Positions 22,655 to 35,163 are shown, numbered from the stretch's first letter. The stretch is 64,000 bases of DNA from Rosa chinensis (GCF_002994745.2 NC_037090.1:36513001-36577000), one strand, 5' to 3'. Numbers and translations are program-made. Notes: generated by a model from the letters alone, not told the origin.

Positions 22655-24522
22655 TTTTTTATCAAAGTTGAGACATACCAATAGTATGCTCCGTTCATAG
22701 ATTAATAAATAGTATAAGACTACTCCAATAAGACACTTATGCTCTGAGTAGCCTATGCCACACACAAACACCTCACCTTGCAAGCAATCTATTCTACCTA
22801 GTCTCACACGCCGAGCACGCAATTGTGGTACGCTAAAAATTAAGTACTTCCACAAGACTCATAGAGGTATCTCCACCAGCATAGACAATAGTAACTAGGA
22901 TCAACCTATCAAACAACTATTGGCTCCTTACCCTTTGATGGGTCGGAACCATGAACTGCTTCCACCATGGTGAACTCCGGTAAACCATTCACCAATTTCT
23001 CCTCCTTCCTAGGAGTCTTGATCTTCTTTGCCGGTGACTTCTTCATAGGGGAAGCATGCGCTACCTTAAGCTCCTCTGTCTTATTCTTTGCCCCTTTTGG
23101 CCTTCCCGGCCTCTTCTTGTATACTTCCTTCATAGGCTTCACAGGACACAATCCCATTGTCATAGTATTCAAGTTTGTCCTACCTACAACTAGACTCAGT
23201 CGCAACTTCTTTGGAGAGCTATCCTCTTCATCCACACGTTTCCGACGCATACCACAAGTCGGAGTTGCCTCCAGCATCTCCTTCTCCATAGAACTACCAC
23301 TGCCAATCAGCTCCTGCCCTGGACCTCCCGAAGTTGGTTCACTGCCAGTCTCCACCAACTCAGGCACAGGTGCCTTGTGGACTCCAGAACTTCCTTCACC
23401 ACCGCCGGTAACAATCTTGCGCTTGATTTCCTTCCTCCCCTTTGGTTTAGCTACTGGCAGAAATCCATCTAGTCCAACTTGTGGACTCGACTGTGCTCCA
23501 GACACCATTGGTCCAACATGGGGAGACACATCCACACGGCTCAACACCCTGTCAAGGTTTCGCCGTGTTGGCGACTGTTCACTCCTGATCTCCGCAGGCA
23601 AGGGCGGCCCAGCACATGGTAAACCCACATGAGTAATCAATCCACAATCTTGACATCTTCCATAGAGGTTTTCAAAGAAAAAATCTAGATCTACGTCAAT
23701 CCCATCATCCACCGTGAAGCTACGTCGGAAAATCACAGGCTGCAAAAGATCCATCTCAACCCGGATCCGAATCCTTCCCTCTCCAAACTCTGTTATGTCT
23801 TTCTGCATATACCGCCCCAAAGCACTGCCAATTCTTCGCAAGCACAGATCGATATGAAAGTCTGGTGGCAGCCCACGTACCTTGATCCAGAAGGCTAAGG
23901 TAGAGAGCAGGACATCCTTGATCGCTCCCACCCCATCATACGGTGCTAGGACAACCGGAGCTCGATCAAAACCCCAAGGACTACTGCGAAGGATGCGGTT
24001 GCGGTCATTTGGATCCGTCAAGGTGAACAGAAAATGATCTCCATGTTCCTGAGCGATGTACTGTCCATTCAATCTCCATGCATGACGGAACATGCCCATG
24101 AAAGATCTTTTGTTAAAAGCCCTAGCCGTCAACAACTTCCCCACCAGATACGTCTGCGAACGCCGCAAACCTTCTCCAAGAGCCGGCGTAAGGTCCACCA
24201 GCCTGCGCACATCTGCCAGCCCAAGAGAAGCAGCTAGTCGGACAGCCAACTCATCTACCTCCTCCATGCCGTCAAACTTTGAAGTTTTCGAACTAGGGTT
24301 TTCTTCCCTCTCTCTCTCGCGTTTAGCGGCTAGGTTAAAGTAACAAATTCCACTGTGTTCATTCTTAACCATCCGAAATATTAAAAGAGCGATAAATTCA
24401 TAGCAAACAATACCACATTCTACAATTTATACTTCAACAATGTCATCAACAAGTCAAACAACCATAATTTTCAAAACTTGTACCAACAAACGGGGAGAGG
24501 TAGGTAAATATCATCTCCAGAC
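22655..24522 (-). mobile_element. Nested poly(A) retroposon carrying a LINE ORF1-like gene
   Basis: It is flanked by an exact 18 bp direct repeat GGTAATACAAGACATATT (22637-22654 and 24523-24540). On the minus strand the element ends in a short poly(A), seen as T after 22654. This is the signature of LINE-machinery retroposition. It contains one long ORF and no reverse transcriptase. It sits inside the hAT-like shell, so it inserted later. Confidence 0.78.
22909..24267 (-). CDS. DUF4283 / zinc-knuckle / AT-hook protein (LINE ORF1-like), intact
   Basis: 452 residues from the chosen ATG (24267, MEEVDELAVR); an in-frame ATG at 24372 would add 35 residues. The N-terminal 150 residues match the DUF4283 fold of plant LINE ORF1 proteins and related host genes (LVGKLLTARAFNK, HDGDHF-like loop, SPWGFDRAPVVL). 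A CX2CX4HX4C knuckle, CQDCGLITHVGLPC, lies near residue 205. A basic C-terminal half holds RPGRPKG near 385, an AT-hook core. It probably binds nucleic acid in the nucleus. There are no stops or shifts across 1.36 kb. The opposite strand also has a long frame, a shadow of this one. Confidence 0.8.
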   Translation of the reverse strand: MEEVDELAVRLAASLGLADVRRLVDLTPALGEGLRRSQTYLVGKLLTARAFNKRSFMGMFRHAWRLNGQYIAQEHGDHFLFTLTDPNDRNRILRSSPWGFDRAPVVLAPYDGVGAIKDVLLSTLAFWIKVRGLPPDFHIDLCLRRIGSALGRYMQKDITEFGEGRIRIRVEMDLLQPVIFRRSFTVDDGIDVDLDFFFENLYGRCQDCGLITHVGLPCAGPPLPAEIRSEQSPTRRNLDRVLSRVDVSPHVGPMVSGAQSSPQVGLDGFLPVAKPKGRKEIKRKIVTGGGEGSSGVHKAPVPELVETGSEPTSGGPGQELIGSGSSMEKEMLEATPTCGMRRKRVDEEDSSPKKLRLSLVVGRTNLNTMTMGLCPVKPMKEVYKKRPGRPKGAKNKTEELKVAHASPMKKSPAKKIKTPRKEEKLVNGLPEFTMVEAVHGSDPSKGKEPIVV

Positions 24523-24952
24523 GGTAATACAAGACATATTATTTTTTGTTGATCATATTTAATACAAGACACACACACACATATATATATAGAAATTAAC
24601 TTATAACATTTACTAATTTAGTTAAGGTAATTATATTCAATTAACTATTTCTCTAAATCTCTCAATATTAATTGTTGTGTAACAAAGAAAATAAAAATTA
24701 AAGAAAACAAAACCTATATAATAGAAAAATAATAAAAATAATATATAAATTTTAGGGTTGGGCCGGATAGGGCTTTTAGGGTCGGGCCTGGCTTGGCCCT
24801 TACGGGCTCAATCGGGCTGGTCTTCATTTGCATGACCCTTATCCTACCCTATTTGAGAAAGGGTAGGACCGGCCCGCCCTAATGCAAGAATTGGGTTGGA
24901 CTTCGGCCCTACGGGTCGGGCGGACTTAGGGCCGAAGGGCATGATGAGCCCA

Positions 24953-25270
24953 ATCTCCTCAGAGAGTTTTATATGTGCGCTAGTTAAATTCCATTATCCA
25001 AACCCGCCTACCCAAAGAAATAATGTAAAGAAAGAGTGTAAAGTTTTGTTTTCTTCTAAATTTCCCGCCCTCGTTCTTTAACCGCCCATCTCTCTTCCTA
25101 GCTTCTTCCCCGTCGTTTCCATTTTTTTTTTCTCAGAGGGAGTAGTCGATTGACCACTGAGACGTCAAGAAACAGAGAATCCAGTTGGAGCCAATTGAGG
25201 ATTGCCCGGAATTAGCCGATCCAAGTTCCTCTCTCAAACTTTGTAATCTGGAGCCACAAACCCTAAAACC
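24953..25270 (+). promoter_or_regulatory. Promoter and 5' leader of the MUS81-like gene
   Basis: About 300 bp separate the hAT-like element from the start codon. The stretch includes two CCCGCC words (near 25003 and 25063) and a C/T-rich leader from about 25085. The upstream boundary of the promoter is therefore the transposon end. Confidence 0.45.
25061..25069 (+). promoter_or_regulatory. E2F-type site upstream of the MUS81-like gene
   Basis: TTTCCCGCC matches the plant E2F consensus TTTSSCGC, about 200 bp upstream of the ATG. E2F sites are usual in promoters of S-phase and recombination genes, so it fits the product. Confidence 0.5.
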
Positions 25271-28200
25271 ATGAGGGATCCACTGGCGTTTCGTACCTCG
25301 AGCGGATCAGGTAACACTGGTTCAGCTAGTTATTTCATTCACCAACACTTTTATGCAAAATTTGTTGCTGCTGTCCGCTATATATGGATTTCCTCTTTTT
25401 TTTCGTAGCCAAGAGAACCAAATCAACCAAACGGTACGTTCCGCAGAAGAATTCCGTGGCATATGCTTTGTTGATCACGCTTTACAGGTTAAATGTAAAT
25501 TGTAATTGGATTTCTTATCACTTTTTTTGAACTATGTCTATGTGTTAACACTAGGCTTTCATCAGGGGAACCGAAAATGGAGATGAATTTATGCGTAAAC
25601 AGGAGCTTATTGATGCAGCTGAAGCAAGTGGACTTTCTCGTGTGCCGATTATGTATGTTGGTTCATTGCATTACTACTTCTGTGAATTTGTTCTGCCGTG
25701 TTCTGAGACCTAATGTGTTTTGTTCCTAGGCCGGAGAAGGGGAAGGGAAAGCCTACAACTCTCGGCAATTCTGCCAAGGAATGGTATAGTGGTTGGTCCT
25801 GCATGAAGACATTGATAACCAAAGGACTGGTTCTGAAATCAAGTTGCCCCGCAAAGTATGGCTTTTGCTGTTACATTAATTTTTCGTTTGGTCATGCTAA
25901 AAAGCAGTTATAGATGTTTATCTTATGCAATTCTCTCTTGTAAATTTTGAATGAACGGATTGTAGCCTTTTGCCACAGACAATTTTATGAAGCGTTGCAT
26001 TGTTTCTTACCGAGAAATTAAAAATCTCACTTTACTGATGAAGCACTTACCACTAGAGATTAAATAGTAGGGAAGTTCTACCCTGATGTGAAATCGTGAA
26101 TGATGATTTATGGCTAGCTACGGTGTGCAGCCTACTGACAATTCGTGAGTTTTAAATTTTTATTAGTTAAATTCTATTCTTTTTAAGTGAATCATCATCA
26201 TCATCTGTGAAGAGGCCCATGTGCATGTATGTTTTTTAGGTATATGACAATCGAGTTATTTTTAGGCATATACGAAATTGGTTGATTATCAGCTTGAATC
26301 CTGTTTGTGGTACGGTTACTTTCAGCATGACTACTCTTTTCACTGAACATAATGCTGAGGAAGTATGTAATATCTAAGCAGTTCTTATAAATCAATGTTG
26401 CAGAATTTCACTTTGTCACAATTGCACTATAATTAGATATGTAATGCATGTATAAATTGTAGGTACATGCTTACTGAAGAAGGTCAGGAAGTTGCCCGTG
26501 AATGTCTCATGAGGTCTGGTTTGGCGGATCCTGTGGAAAAAGTTTCTAATGCCAAAGGGTTGTCTGTCGTGGATGTGAATGTATCAGAACAGGACCTTTC
26601 TCATCCTGAGTCAGTGACAGATATGACATTGTTGTCCAGTAATTCGAGTAGTGAGGAGAACTTAATTGATATGCCATGGGAATGTCTTGACAAGGTATAT
26701 ATCTGAATGGCTTTTCATTAGTCTGTTGAACTGTGGCTGGGAACAATAATCAGTTTGCATCTTCATATTTGATATTTATTTCTCAGCACCATGCTTTCAA
26801 AGATTAAGTTTGAATTTAAGGTTCTTGTCTTAGTAGCTCATTTGAGTTTATACCATCCATCAAATATGGGTTTTTGTTGTCCACATTTTCCTGTCGTGTC
26901 ATGGCCTCTGTTATGCTTGATTATTAACTGTTATTGTTTGCAAGAAAATATAAATTGTTCACTGTTTTTATTTTATTTTATTTTAGCAGAGGCTACATAC
27001 TGCTCCTTATGAAACCTGCTATGGTGCAGAGCCCTGACTCTGATCTAACAGTTAGATTCTTCGCGTTTGGACCTTTTGTTTCCAAATATTGTTGCTGTCT
27101 TTTGAACTATTTTCTGAAAATATTCCGTGAAAGGGAAAGTGTCAAAATAGTTTCTGTGTGCAAAGTTTCCTAGAAAATAATTCTTTAGGGGCCACATGTG
27201 CACTCTGGTTATGTAATTGCTAGACGGAAGTGTAGGGTGCTTATAATGCTTTTTTCTTAGATCTGAAAGTCACCTTTCTCAATATTGTTGAACATAGTGA
27301 GTATATCATTGCAGTTACTCACCGATTTGCTCACTACTTTCTGATTTTCCTAGAGTTGTCCCATGCCAAAGTCTAGTTCTCCGGGTGTCAAAGCAAGTTC
27401 AAAAGCTTTATCCATTCCACCTCTAAGCTTTGGGGAGAGATTTGAAGATGCTTATGAAGTAGTCTTTCTATTAGATGACCGAGAGCAATTGGCCACTCAG
27501 ATGTCTGTAACCTCTAACTTTTCTCTTCTGTGACTTTTATTTCTTTTGTTGTTATTTCTTTGGTGAAATTAGTTACAGATGTTGGTTATTCTACATAACA
27601 TGAAAGTTTTTTAGGTCTTCTCAATAATACTTGGTTGGAGCATATTTACTTTTAGAAGTAAGAACTCATTACTCCCGGTTATCCATTGTCTTTGTTAAGA
27701 GATGACACCACAGCAGGTCTTTAATCATTTTTTCAGAGGTTGCTATGATTTCCCGTCTCTGCCCTGCCTAATATTGGTTTTGCTTTCTTGTCATGCATCC
27801 AATTTCTAATAACAAACAAACAGACCAAATATAATAACAAAGAATACACCAGACAGAATAACCAAGTGATACCACACAACCAAGTAATTGTATAAAAAAA
27901 TTAACACCACCTGGAAATACACTAAACTAATTCAAACTGCACAAAAACAATGTAGATAAACCTTGTTTTCATTTATAATTTGTACTTTATATTTTATTCT
28001 TTGTCCACTGTCTGTGGTGGTGTTTGTAACATATGTGATTAACTCTATGTTCTTTTGTGGTTGTAGATTGCGGTCTAGGAGCATTATTGAGAGTGTTATT
28101 TCTGAATCCAAAATTAAAGTAGAGGTGAGTTATCATATCATAATCTTTTCTCTGTTAGTTTTTGTATTATCGATAACTTATAATTGTCTATAAATTTTCT

Positions 28201-31200
28201 TTAACAAAAATAGTGACTTTTCGTATTGTATTTTGTTCCTTGTTGGTTTGTTTGTGTATATAGTGTTTTATGTGCTAGTTTTATGAAATATATTCAAATA
28301 CTAAAGGCCTTTCTTCGTTTGTAAGGTAATATGCTCTAGAACTGTCAATAATAGTAGAGTACTTGTTAGACTCTGTGATCTTTTGAAAAACATTGTCAGT
28401 GATGATGGGGCTTAATTTTCTTGACGCCTAACATTCATTAAGCAAGACCTGCCATCCAATTTGGTTGTGCCAAGTAACTTTAGAAAGTACTTTCTATCCA
28501 TAAAACCATAATGGCTGAAAGGTTTCTTACTATCTATGATGAGATAGTGATAGGCTTTGAGAACATTATGTCCTAACTTGTTCCCTTTGTACTTATTGTT
28601 GTAAGTTTTGTTAAATAATTTCATTGCTAAACTTCCAAACTGAATTGGCTAGTTTTTGTTATGGTGATATTTGTAGAACTCAGCATGTATTCTTAAAACT
28701 TGTCTCCAAGTCTTTGGCTGTATCTACATTGCCTTTCTTATGTTAAATGCGTTTTGGGTTTGCCATAGTGTTCTCATATTTGGTTTCTGCTTGAAATCCA
28801 TTTTCAAGATTTTCAGTAAAGTCATCTAAGACTATGAGGACTAACATGATGACATTTACGTATCATATTTTACAATGTAAATAGCAACAAACAAATTTAC
28901 TCTTTTACAGGTCAGACGGTTACCAGTTGGAGATGGGATTTGGATAGCTCGCCATAATTATCTTGAGACTGAATATGTACTTGATTTTATTGTTGAGAGG
29001 AAGAATGTTGATGATTTACACTGTTCAATAAGAGACAACCGTTACAGGGATCAAAAATTGAGACTTTTGGTATGGAGTTCTATTTGAAAGACTTAGTTTC
29101 ATCTTTATTGGTATGTGAAATTTGCTATTCTACCTTTCATATTCTTTTTTGGACTGTTGTAGGAGGAACTAATCTATGGCATGCATACATAGTATACACC
29201 ATTTTATTGTTCAAACTAGGCTTGCTTATTTACTGAATTTTAATTGCTAGATGATAAAATTTCAGTTTTTTATCCAAAAAAATAAAATAAATGCCATAAT
29301 AATAAATCACCAACTTTTGGAGTGATGAAAAAGGAGAATTTCAGATTGGATTTATGAAGATAATGTTTTCGATAACCATGCCTTATCTTGTAAGTTTCTA
29401 TGCATCCACATCAGATTGGGTTTATGAAGAAAAAGAGTAAAATTGAGGGAAGCATTCCCAATTTAGAAGAAAACACTTGACATACAGTTCTGAGCAAGAA
29501 GGAATGGTAAAGTAGCAACTTCTAAGGTGATGTTTGTTGTGGACCTCACTGGTTGTGCTATTTCTTAGTACAGCATCAATTTGCTTTTTGACATCTAGGG
29601 TGAGCTGCCAACTGGGTAGCAGTTTAAGCTTAGAACTGCTTATGAGTGAAGTTTGCTAGTTTGTTTATTTGCTCAGCTGATTAAATTTGTTGACAGTGAA
29701 TATTTTGTGTTTAAAGAATTATAATTTCTTGACTCCATGAGATAGAGAAATTGTTTATTGACATGTCTGTTATAGATTTGCTTTTTTTTTTTTATTAATT
29801 AATTTTAGTCTTCTTTGTCTCTTACTATCTGCTGTATAATTTTTTTGCTTCCAGTTTGAACTTTACATGCAAATATTAGTTTCACATAATGCTGAAATAT
29901 CCTTAAATTGCATCTATTGTTAGAGGTGCGGACTCAAAAAGCTGATATATCTTGTGGAAGGTGATCCCAATTCTTGTGCAGCAGCAGAAAGCATTAAAAC
30001 AGCGTAAGCGATCTTTTTAGAATATTCTTAAGGGCTATATATTTTTCCCACTAAACTATATTTCTTTAGCAAATCATCTTATATAAACTGGGAAAGTAAA
30101 TCGTACCCTATGTAGATACTCTCCTAACTAACTTTGGTGATGATTTATGTTGGACCTTTTCTGTATGGTCAACAATGGTGTAATAATTGCTTGTTTCCTG
30201 GCCTGGTGGAATAGTTATGTTCTTTATCATAACTTTAATTGGTCTGCTGACAGTTGCAGGCATGAACTTTTTTAGTCAAGATTACCTAATGATGGTTAAG
30301 TTTCATGGGGTCCCTAAGGTGTGGCTTTAATATGAATGATTAAGATCATTTTTAATTTGGTTGAGCTTGGCTGAGTTCTGTAATCAATTTTGGCCCAGAA
30401 GTTGACAAGCCTTTCCGGTAATATCTATTCAATTATATTGACATTTAAACGAGTTGCATGGTACATAAAATAACAATTATTTTCATCAACCAGATCAGAT
30501 ACCATTTTATCTTGATTAAATGTCTTGCAGTCATGTTACGCAGTTGGTGTGCTTTACTTTCTTCTTTGAGATGTACAGATTCCATTATGAAGCCGAAAAA
30601 AAAAAGTGTTTCTGGCATGGCATAATCGTAGAAGCAGCAATACATACTCTTGTTTAATCTACTGTAATCCCTTAAAAAATAAAGCTAATCTCAAACAAAG
30701 TTTAGATGTTCAAATTCAAGCACCATGTTCATGTGTACTATGATATTTCGGACAGAAGCTAAATGAATGTAACATCTAAAGTTGGTTTCAGATTGGCTTG
30801 TATCAAGATTTCCTTTTTGATTTTCTTTAACTTTTTTTCTTAATGAAACGTGAGTTTCTTAGAAGAAAACAAAATCAAACAATAAATTTAGTTGCATTAG
30901 GTATGCACTTTTGAGTTTTGCTGTGGGTGATCCTCTATGTTAGTTGAAGTGGAGTTAAATTATTGAAGTCAAGTTATATATTGATAGTAAACTGAGTTGC
31001 TAGTCTGGTTGAGCTAAATGAGTCTAAATTTTCCTTGTAAGTAGCAAGTTCGGTCTCTTTTTTCCCTCAGAAGATATGGATGTATTTGAATACGTGCTTT
31101 GCAAGCTTTTGATTGTATAACTAACTTACAATTTAATCTGTTTTGACACGGAAAACTTCTGATAAGACTGCTAAGTAACTTTCTGTCTTGTTTTAAATAT

Positions 31201-33666
31201 ATTAGTTTCAGACTTAAGTCTATGTCCCAGGACCTTTTCTTTTTCCAAACTGGTTTTCAATTTGGCTATCAAATTTATGAACATCATTATCTGTCATTTT
31301 GTACATCAGTATTTGAACCCATGTTAAACGGTTGTAATAATCATAATCCCTTTAGTGATGTCCTAATGACTGCAAAGAATTTTTTGAATCCATCTTCAGC
31401 TATTAATTTTCTGATCTTATGCAGCTGCTTCACAACTGAAATTTTGGAGGGTTTTGATGTTCAGAGAACTGAAAACTTGACTGAAACCTTAAGGAAATAT
31501 GGTTATCTTACTGAAGCAATATTTAAATATTACAAAGAACTTCCTGAGGAACAGCGTAAGCATGCTGGAGTTTGTCTTACATTTGATGAATTTAACAAAA
31601 GGAGTCAAGACCTGGATAAAATGACAGTCAGTGACGTATTTTCTGTTCAGCTCATGCAGGTAATTTTTTGAGAGAGAAGAAAATCATGTTGTACCTGATA
31701 GTCAGTGAAATAATGGTTATATTTTCTGCATGTAGCTAACTATAGGTCCATTCATTTCTAAATAAGCCTCAATGGATTTGGAGGAAACTAAACTCTGCTC
31801 TTTCTTGCATTTTTGTTCCTATTATGTTTATGTGTCTATGTATGTTTCTATACCCCAATGAGATATATTGGCAGCGGCCAATCCTTTATAGATTTATAGA
31901 ACACAAAAAGAACAGGTACATATTAATTAAGATATTTGAACAGTTTTCCTATTCTTGATGAGTTCTTGTCCCTTGTCTATCTTTCTACTAGTTTGTTGTT
32001 AGCATTAAATTGCATCAAATATAGTATGTACGTACTTTCATGCCGGCTTGGGTAGAATGGTAGATTAGTCTATTAAGTTTTAGGATCAATGCTTATGATA
32101 TGGTTTGTGGCATATCAGTTTTCAGAAGTAGGAAGTTTTGTAGTGACAACATGGTGAATCAGTTTTACATCTTTAATTATCAATGCAGGTCCCCCAGGTG
32201 ACTGAGGAAGTTGCCATTGCTGTTCTGGATTTGTACCCAACGCCTTTTTCTCTTGCCCATGAATACTCTCTACTTGTAAGTTCTTAGTCCCTTGGTCGGA
32301 ATTTGAATTGAGCTAGTTAATATCTGTTTAACTAAGTGTGCCACCATTATAGAATTTGAAATTCATGGCTGATGTCTAGATATCCTGCATGGTCACTGAT
32401 CTCTTGAAAGAAAAAAGAAAAAAAAGTTATGAAGACATGAAAGAGAATTTTGATTTCAATACCAACTAGCGATTGGTGTAGTGGTATTTCTCATCCACAC
32501 TGTTGATGAGGTCCCAAATTCCAATTTCCCTCTGCCAATTTTAACAAGAAAGAAATGAAATGTTTACCTACTATAAACATAACAAAAAGGTTTAGGTTAT
32601 ATCACTAGAAACTAAAAGAGAGGAATAGGAATACATAAATGCTATGACAAAGTCGATTTGACAGAAAGAGGGAGAGGGAAAAGAGGAAGGAGTACAAGTG
32701 TGAGAGAAACCAATATGGAGTTTGATTTTCTGTTGCTCTATGGTATTTAGTATTTGGAACCCTTCTTCATTTATCACCTCATCTTCCTCTCTTAGGTTCT
32801 AACTTTCTACCCTTTTATAGATTTTCAGTCAACTGTGCCATAGCCATAAGGAAGAAGAAGTGGCCATATGGAGTTGAGTTTTAAAAAATGAAAATTGGAG
32901 TCATGAATATGATTTTGAAAGTTCGTTGGAACTCAAATGTTGTAGCAACCTTCGACTGTGGCTCCATTATATAAGACTGCTATAAATTGTTTTTAAGTAA
33001 ATTATTTTAAGCCTCGAGTGCAATGCTATAATGCAGCAGCCACAACTTGGTTGTAAAAGAAATATCCACTTTGGAAGCCTAAGACTAGCCCAACCCTTTT
33101 TGGTCCAAAGTAAAGTCTCCGTGGTAGTTTAAGGGTCTTGCAAGAGTGATTTTTCAGTTTTATGAGTGTGTTTTTAAGAGTCTATTCCAGTTTAAGGGTC
33201 TTCTTGAGTCTTGTTGACAATTCAGCATTTGTAGTTAATATTGCATTCATGAAATCCTACCATATATTGTTCTGAAAATTTCTACTGAGGTGCTTGTCCA
33301 GTGGTTTTCACACCGCCTACCAGGCTGGAACTCTTGTCCACAGTGTTATGTAATCCATTCTCTTACATTTTCTGGGCATGAAGTTCTATTGGATTAGTCC
33401 TAACTGTATCTATCTATTTATATTCTTAATTAATCTCATCAACCTGTTTTAACTTGTTGTTTTAACTTATTTGTACTCCATGGTGGGTGGTCAAATGAAA
33501 TGAACACATGTTTCTGCCTTTGTTTTATTAACAGAAGTGTATTATACGTTTATTTGAGCAGGAGGGTGATGTCCGCACACAGGAGGAGATGCTTAGAACA
33601 CAGAGTAACAATGTTGTAAACGCTGCTGCCAGTACGAATATTTTTCGCTTTGTATGGAGCAATTGA
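25271..33666 (+). CDS. MUS81: MUS81-like crossover junction endonuclease, short form
   Basis: Structure-specific endonuclease subunit that, with EME1, cuts branched DNA in the nucleus. Twelve exons give 478 residues: 25271-25310, 25409-25487, 25566-25652, 25730-25855, 26463-26694, 27354-27502, 28067-28124, 28911-29069, 29924-30003, 31425-31659, 32189-32275, 33562-33666. Residues 14-130 are the winged-helix part (KRYVPQKNSVAYALLITLYR, EWYSGWSCMKTLI). The XPF-type nuclease has LDDRE (228-232), VGD (263-265) and VERKNVDD (285-292), all intact. The C-terminal HhH region (VPQVTEEVAIAVLDLYP) is present. Arabidopsis MUS81 has about 659 residues; the N-terminal HhH domain and the central segment before PPLSFGERFE are missing here. 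Exon 1 (MRDPLAFRTSSGSG) is unfamiliar. The exon 6 donor (AT/GTCTGT) is weak. It may be a paralogue beside a full-length MUS81 elsewhere. Confidence 0.85.
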
Positions 33667-34242
33667 TTGACGTTTATCTCCCATAGAGAAAAGTAGGATT
33701 GGATTGTTAGTCCTTTACTATGTTTGCAATGTAATATGAGGAACTGGATTTTTTTTTTTTTTTTTAATCTTCTCTTTCGGCATCAGATAAGATGGAGTGT
33801 TTGCTGTGTCCAATTTCTTAGGTATGCGATGCCATTTGAGTTCATTTGTACCTTTGACATACCTACACGTGGAGAACCCAAGAGGTCCTAGAATCTAGTG
33901 TGTCTAATGAGTTGGATTCACGAGGTCCCAGACGCCAAACAGGTCATGCTCCATTATAGCTGGGAATAAGACCGAAGAATAGCATTTGAGTGGTGTGACT
34001 AGAGTCCTAAAGGAACATGAGCCTTGAGCCAACAGGTCCTACGTCGCCCAAGGTTCCAAGAGGAACTGCATTTGAAAATTACTTGGAGATTCCTTGCTCC
34101 GCACTCTACTGAGAAATAATGTAGATTTAATTTGAGGCTCGCGACATGCATCTACTCTTATGTACATTACATGACCCCATCAATCGCCTAATCATGACAC
34201 ACTCTAATGTAATTCACACTCCATTTTACAATTCACATTCCT
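33667..34242. other. 3' flank of the MUS81-like gene
   Basis: It contains the likely 3' untranslated region, a T tract (33751-33767) and about 350 bp of unassigned sequence with recurring words (GAGGTCC, AGGTCCTA). No gene seen. Confidence 0.4.
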
Positions 34243-35163
34243 ATTTTTATTTTTTTGATTGAAAGAGAATTTTATTAACTCAAGTAAATGCATCAATATG
34301 GGGACAATTGTTCTCAAACGAGAACCCCCACAGAGCTAACAAACTAAACATCATCAATTAAATCATGGAGCCAAGGAGGCCCTACATCTTTGCAAAACAT
34401 AGCTTGTACCAATGATAAAGCCGATCTCGCCAGCTTGTGAGCCACCAAGTTGGAGCGTTTCTTCACATGCTTCCAAGAAATCATTTCAAACTCCCGCATA
34501 AGCAATCTAACTGCATCCAATACTCCTCCAATAGCACTCAAATCCCATCCAGAACTAGAAGCATTCAGGCCATTGAGCACATTAAGTGCATCACCATAAA
34601 CTCTCACACTTCTCACACCGAATGCTCTACCAAACTCTAATGCATGCCGTAAGGCCAAAGCCTCCGCTGCTATAGGGTTAATAGGAACTGGTAGTGGAAT
34701 AGACATTGCACCCATTAATTGACCTGTACCACTTAAAATCACAGCACCCAGCCCTACACATCCCTTTAATACGTCAACTGCACCATCGAAAAACAGCCTG
34801 GGTTCTACTCCTTCAAACTGTTGACCAGTTTCAAGGACACCCCCATGCTGTCCTCCTTGCAATGTAACGCTACTGGTCTGCATTCGTGAAAGCACAAGCT
34901 GCCACTCCAAACTCCTTTGCACAATCTGTCCAGCTTCCAAATCGGACTTACCATGAACCACATCATTCCTGCATTTCCAGATCCACCAACTAACCAATCC
35001 AAATAACTCCAACTTGCTTTGAGATCCAATTGCAGCCACATGAAGCACAAGATCGGTAAAAGAGAGCTCCTTCCAGTGTTTCACAAATCCTCTCAACCAT
35101 GTCTTCTTCCAAACCTTGTGAAATTTTGGACATTCCCAGAGGCAATGTAAGACTGTTTCCTTT
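34243..35163 (-). pseudogene. 5'-truncated LINE: zf-RVT end plus RNase H domain
   Basis: The minus strand encodes the end of a plant LINE ORF2. The zf-RVT motif HCLWECPKFHKVWKK lies above 35096 in the same frame. Then come 250 open codons (35096-34344) with an RNase H-like (RVT_3) domain: FFDGAVD, AEALALRHAL, YGDALNVLNG and NLVAHKLARSA, the usual D, E, D and H/A-K-LA positions. A short A-rich tail lies near 34242-34256 on the minus strand. Reverse transcriptase and endonuclease are absent, so this is a dead-on-arrival 5' truncation. It sits between two convergent genes. Confidence 0.85.

Larger units (their letters stand above)
22410..24952. mobile_element. hAT-like DNA transposon shell, non-autonomous
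   Basis: The left end TAGGGGTCATCATGGGCC and the right end (read in reverse) TGGGCTCATCATGCCC share CATCATG-centred imperfect inverted termini. Both ends continue into GGGCCGGGC-rich subterminal sequence, which occurs nowhere else in the neighbourhood. Flanks are TTCTCCTC (22402-22409) and ATCTCCTC (24953-24960), 7 of 8 matching, as expected for an 8 bp hAT duplication. No transposase is present; the middle is occupied by a nested retroposon. Confidence 0.6.

Noticed and set aside
22967..23632. 221-codon + strand frame
   Set aside because: Antisense shadow of the DUF4283-type ORF, which has clear domain motifs on the minus strand.
31222..31424. In-frame extension upstream of MUS81-like exon 10
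   Set aside because: It is intronic; the acceptor at 31421-31424 joins to the conserved CFTTEILEGF, and the extension has no MUS81 similarity.
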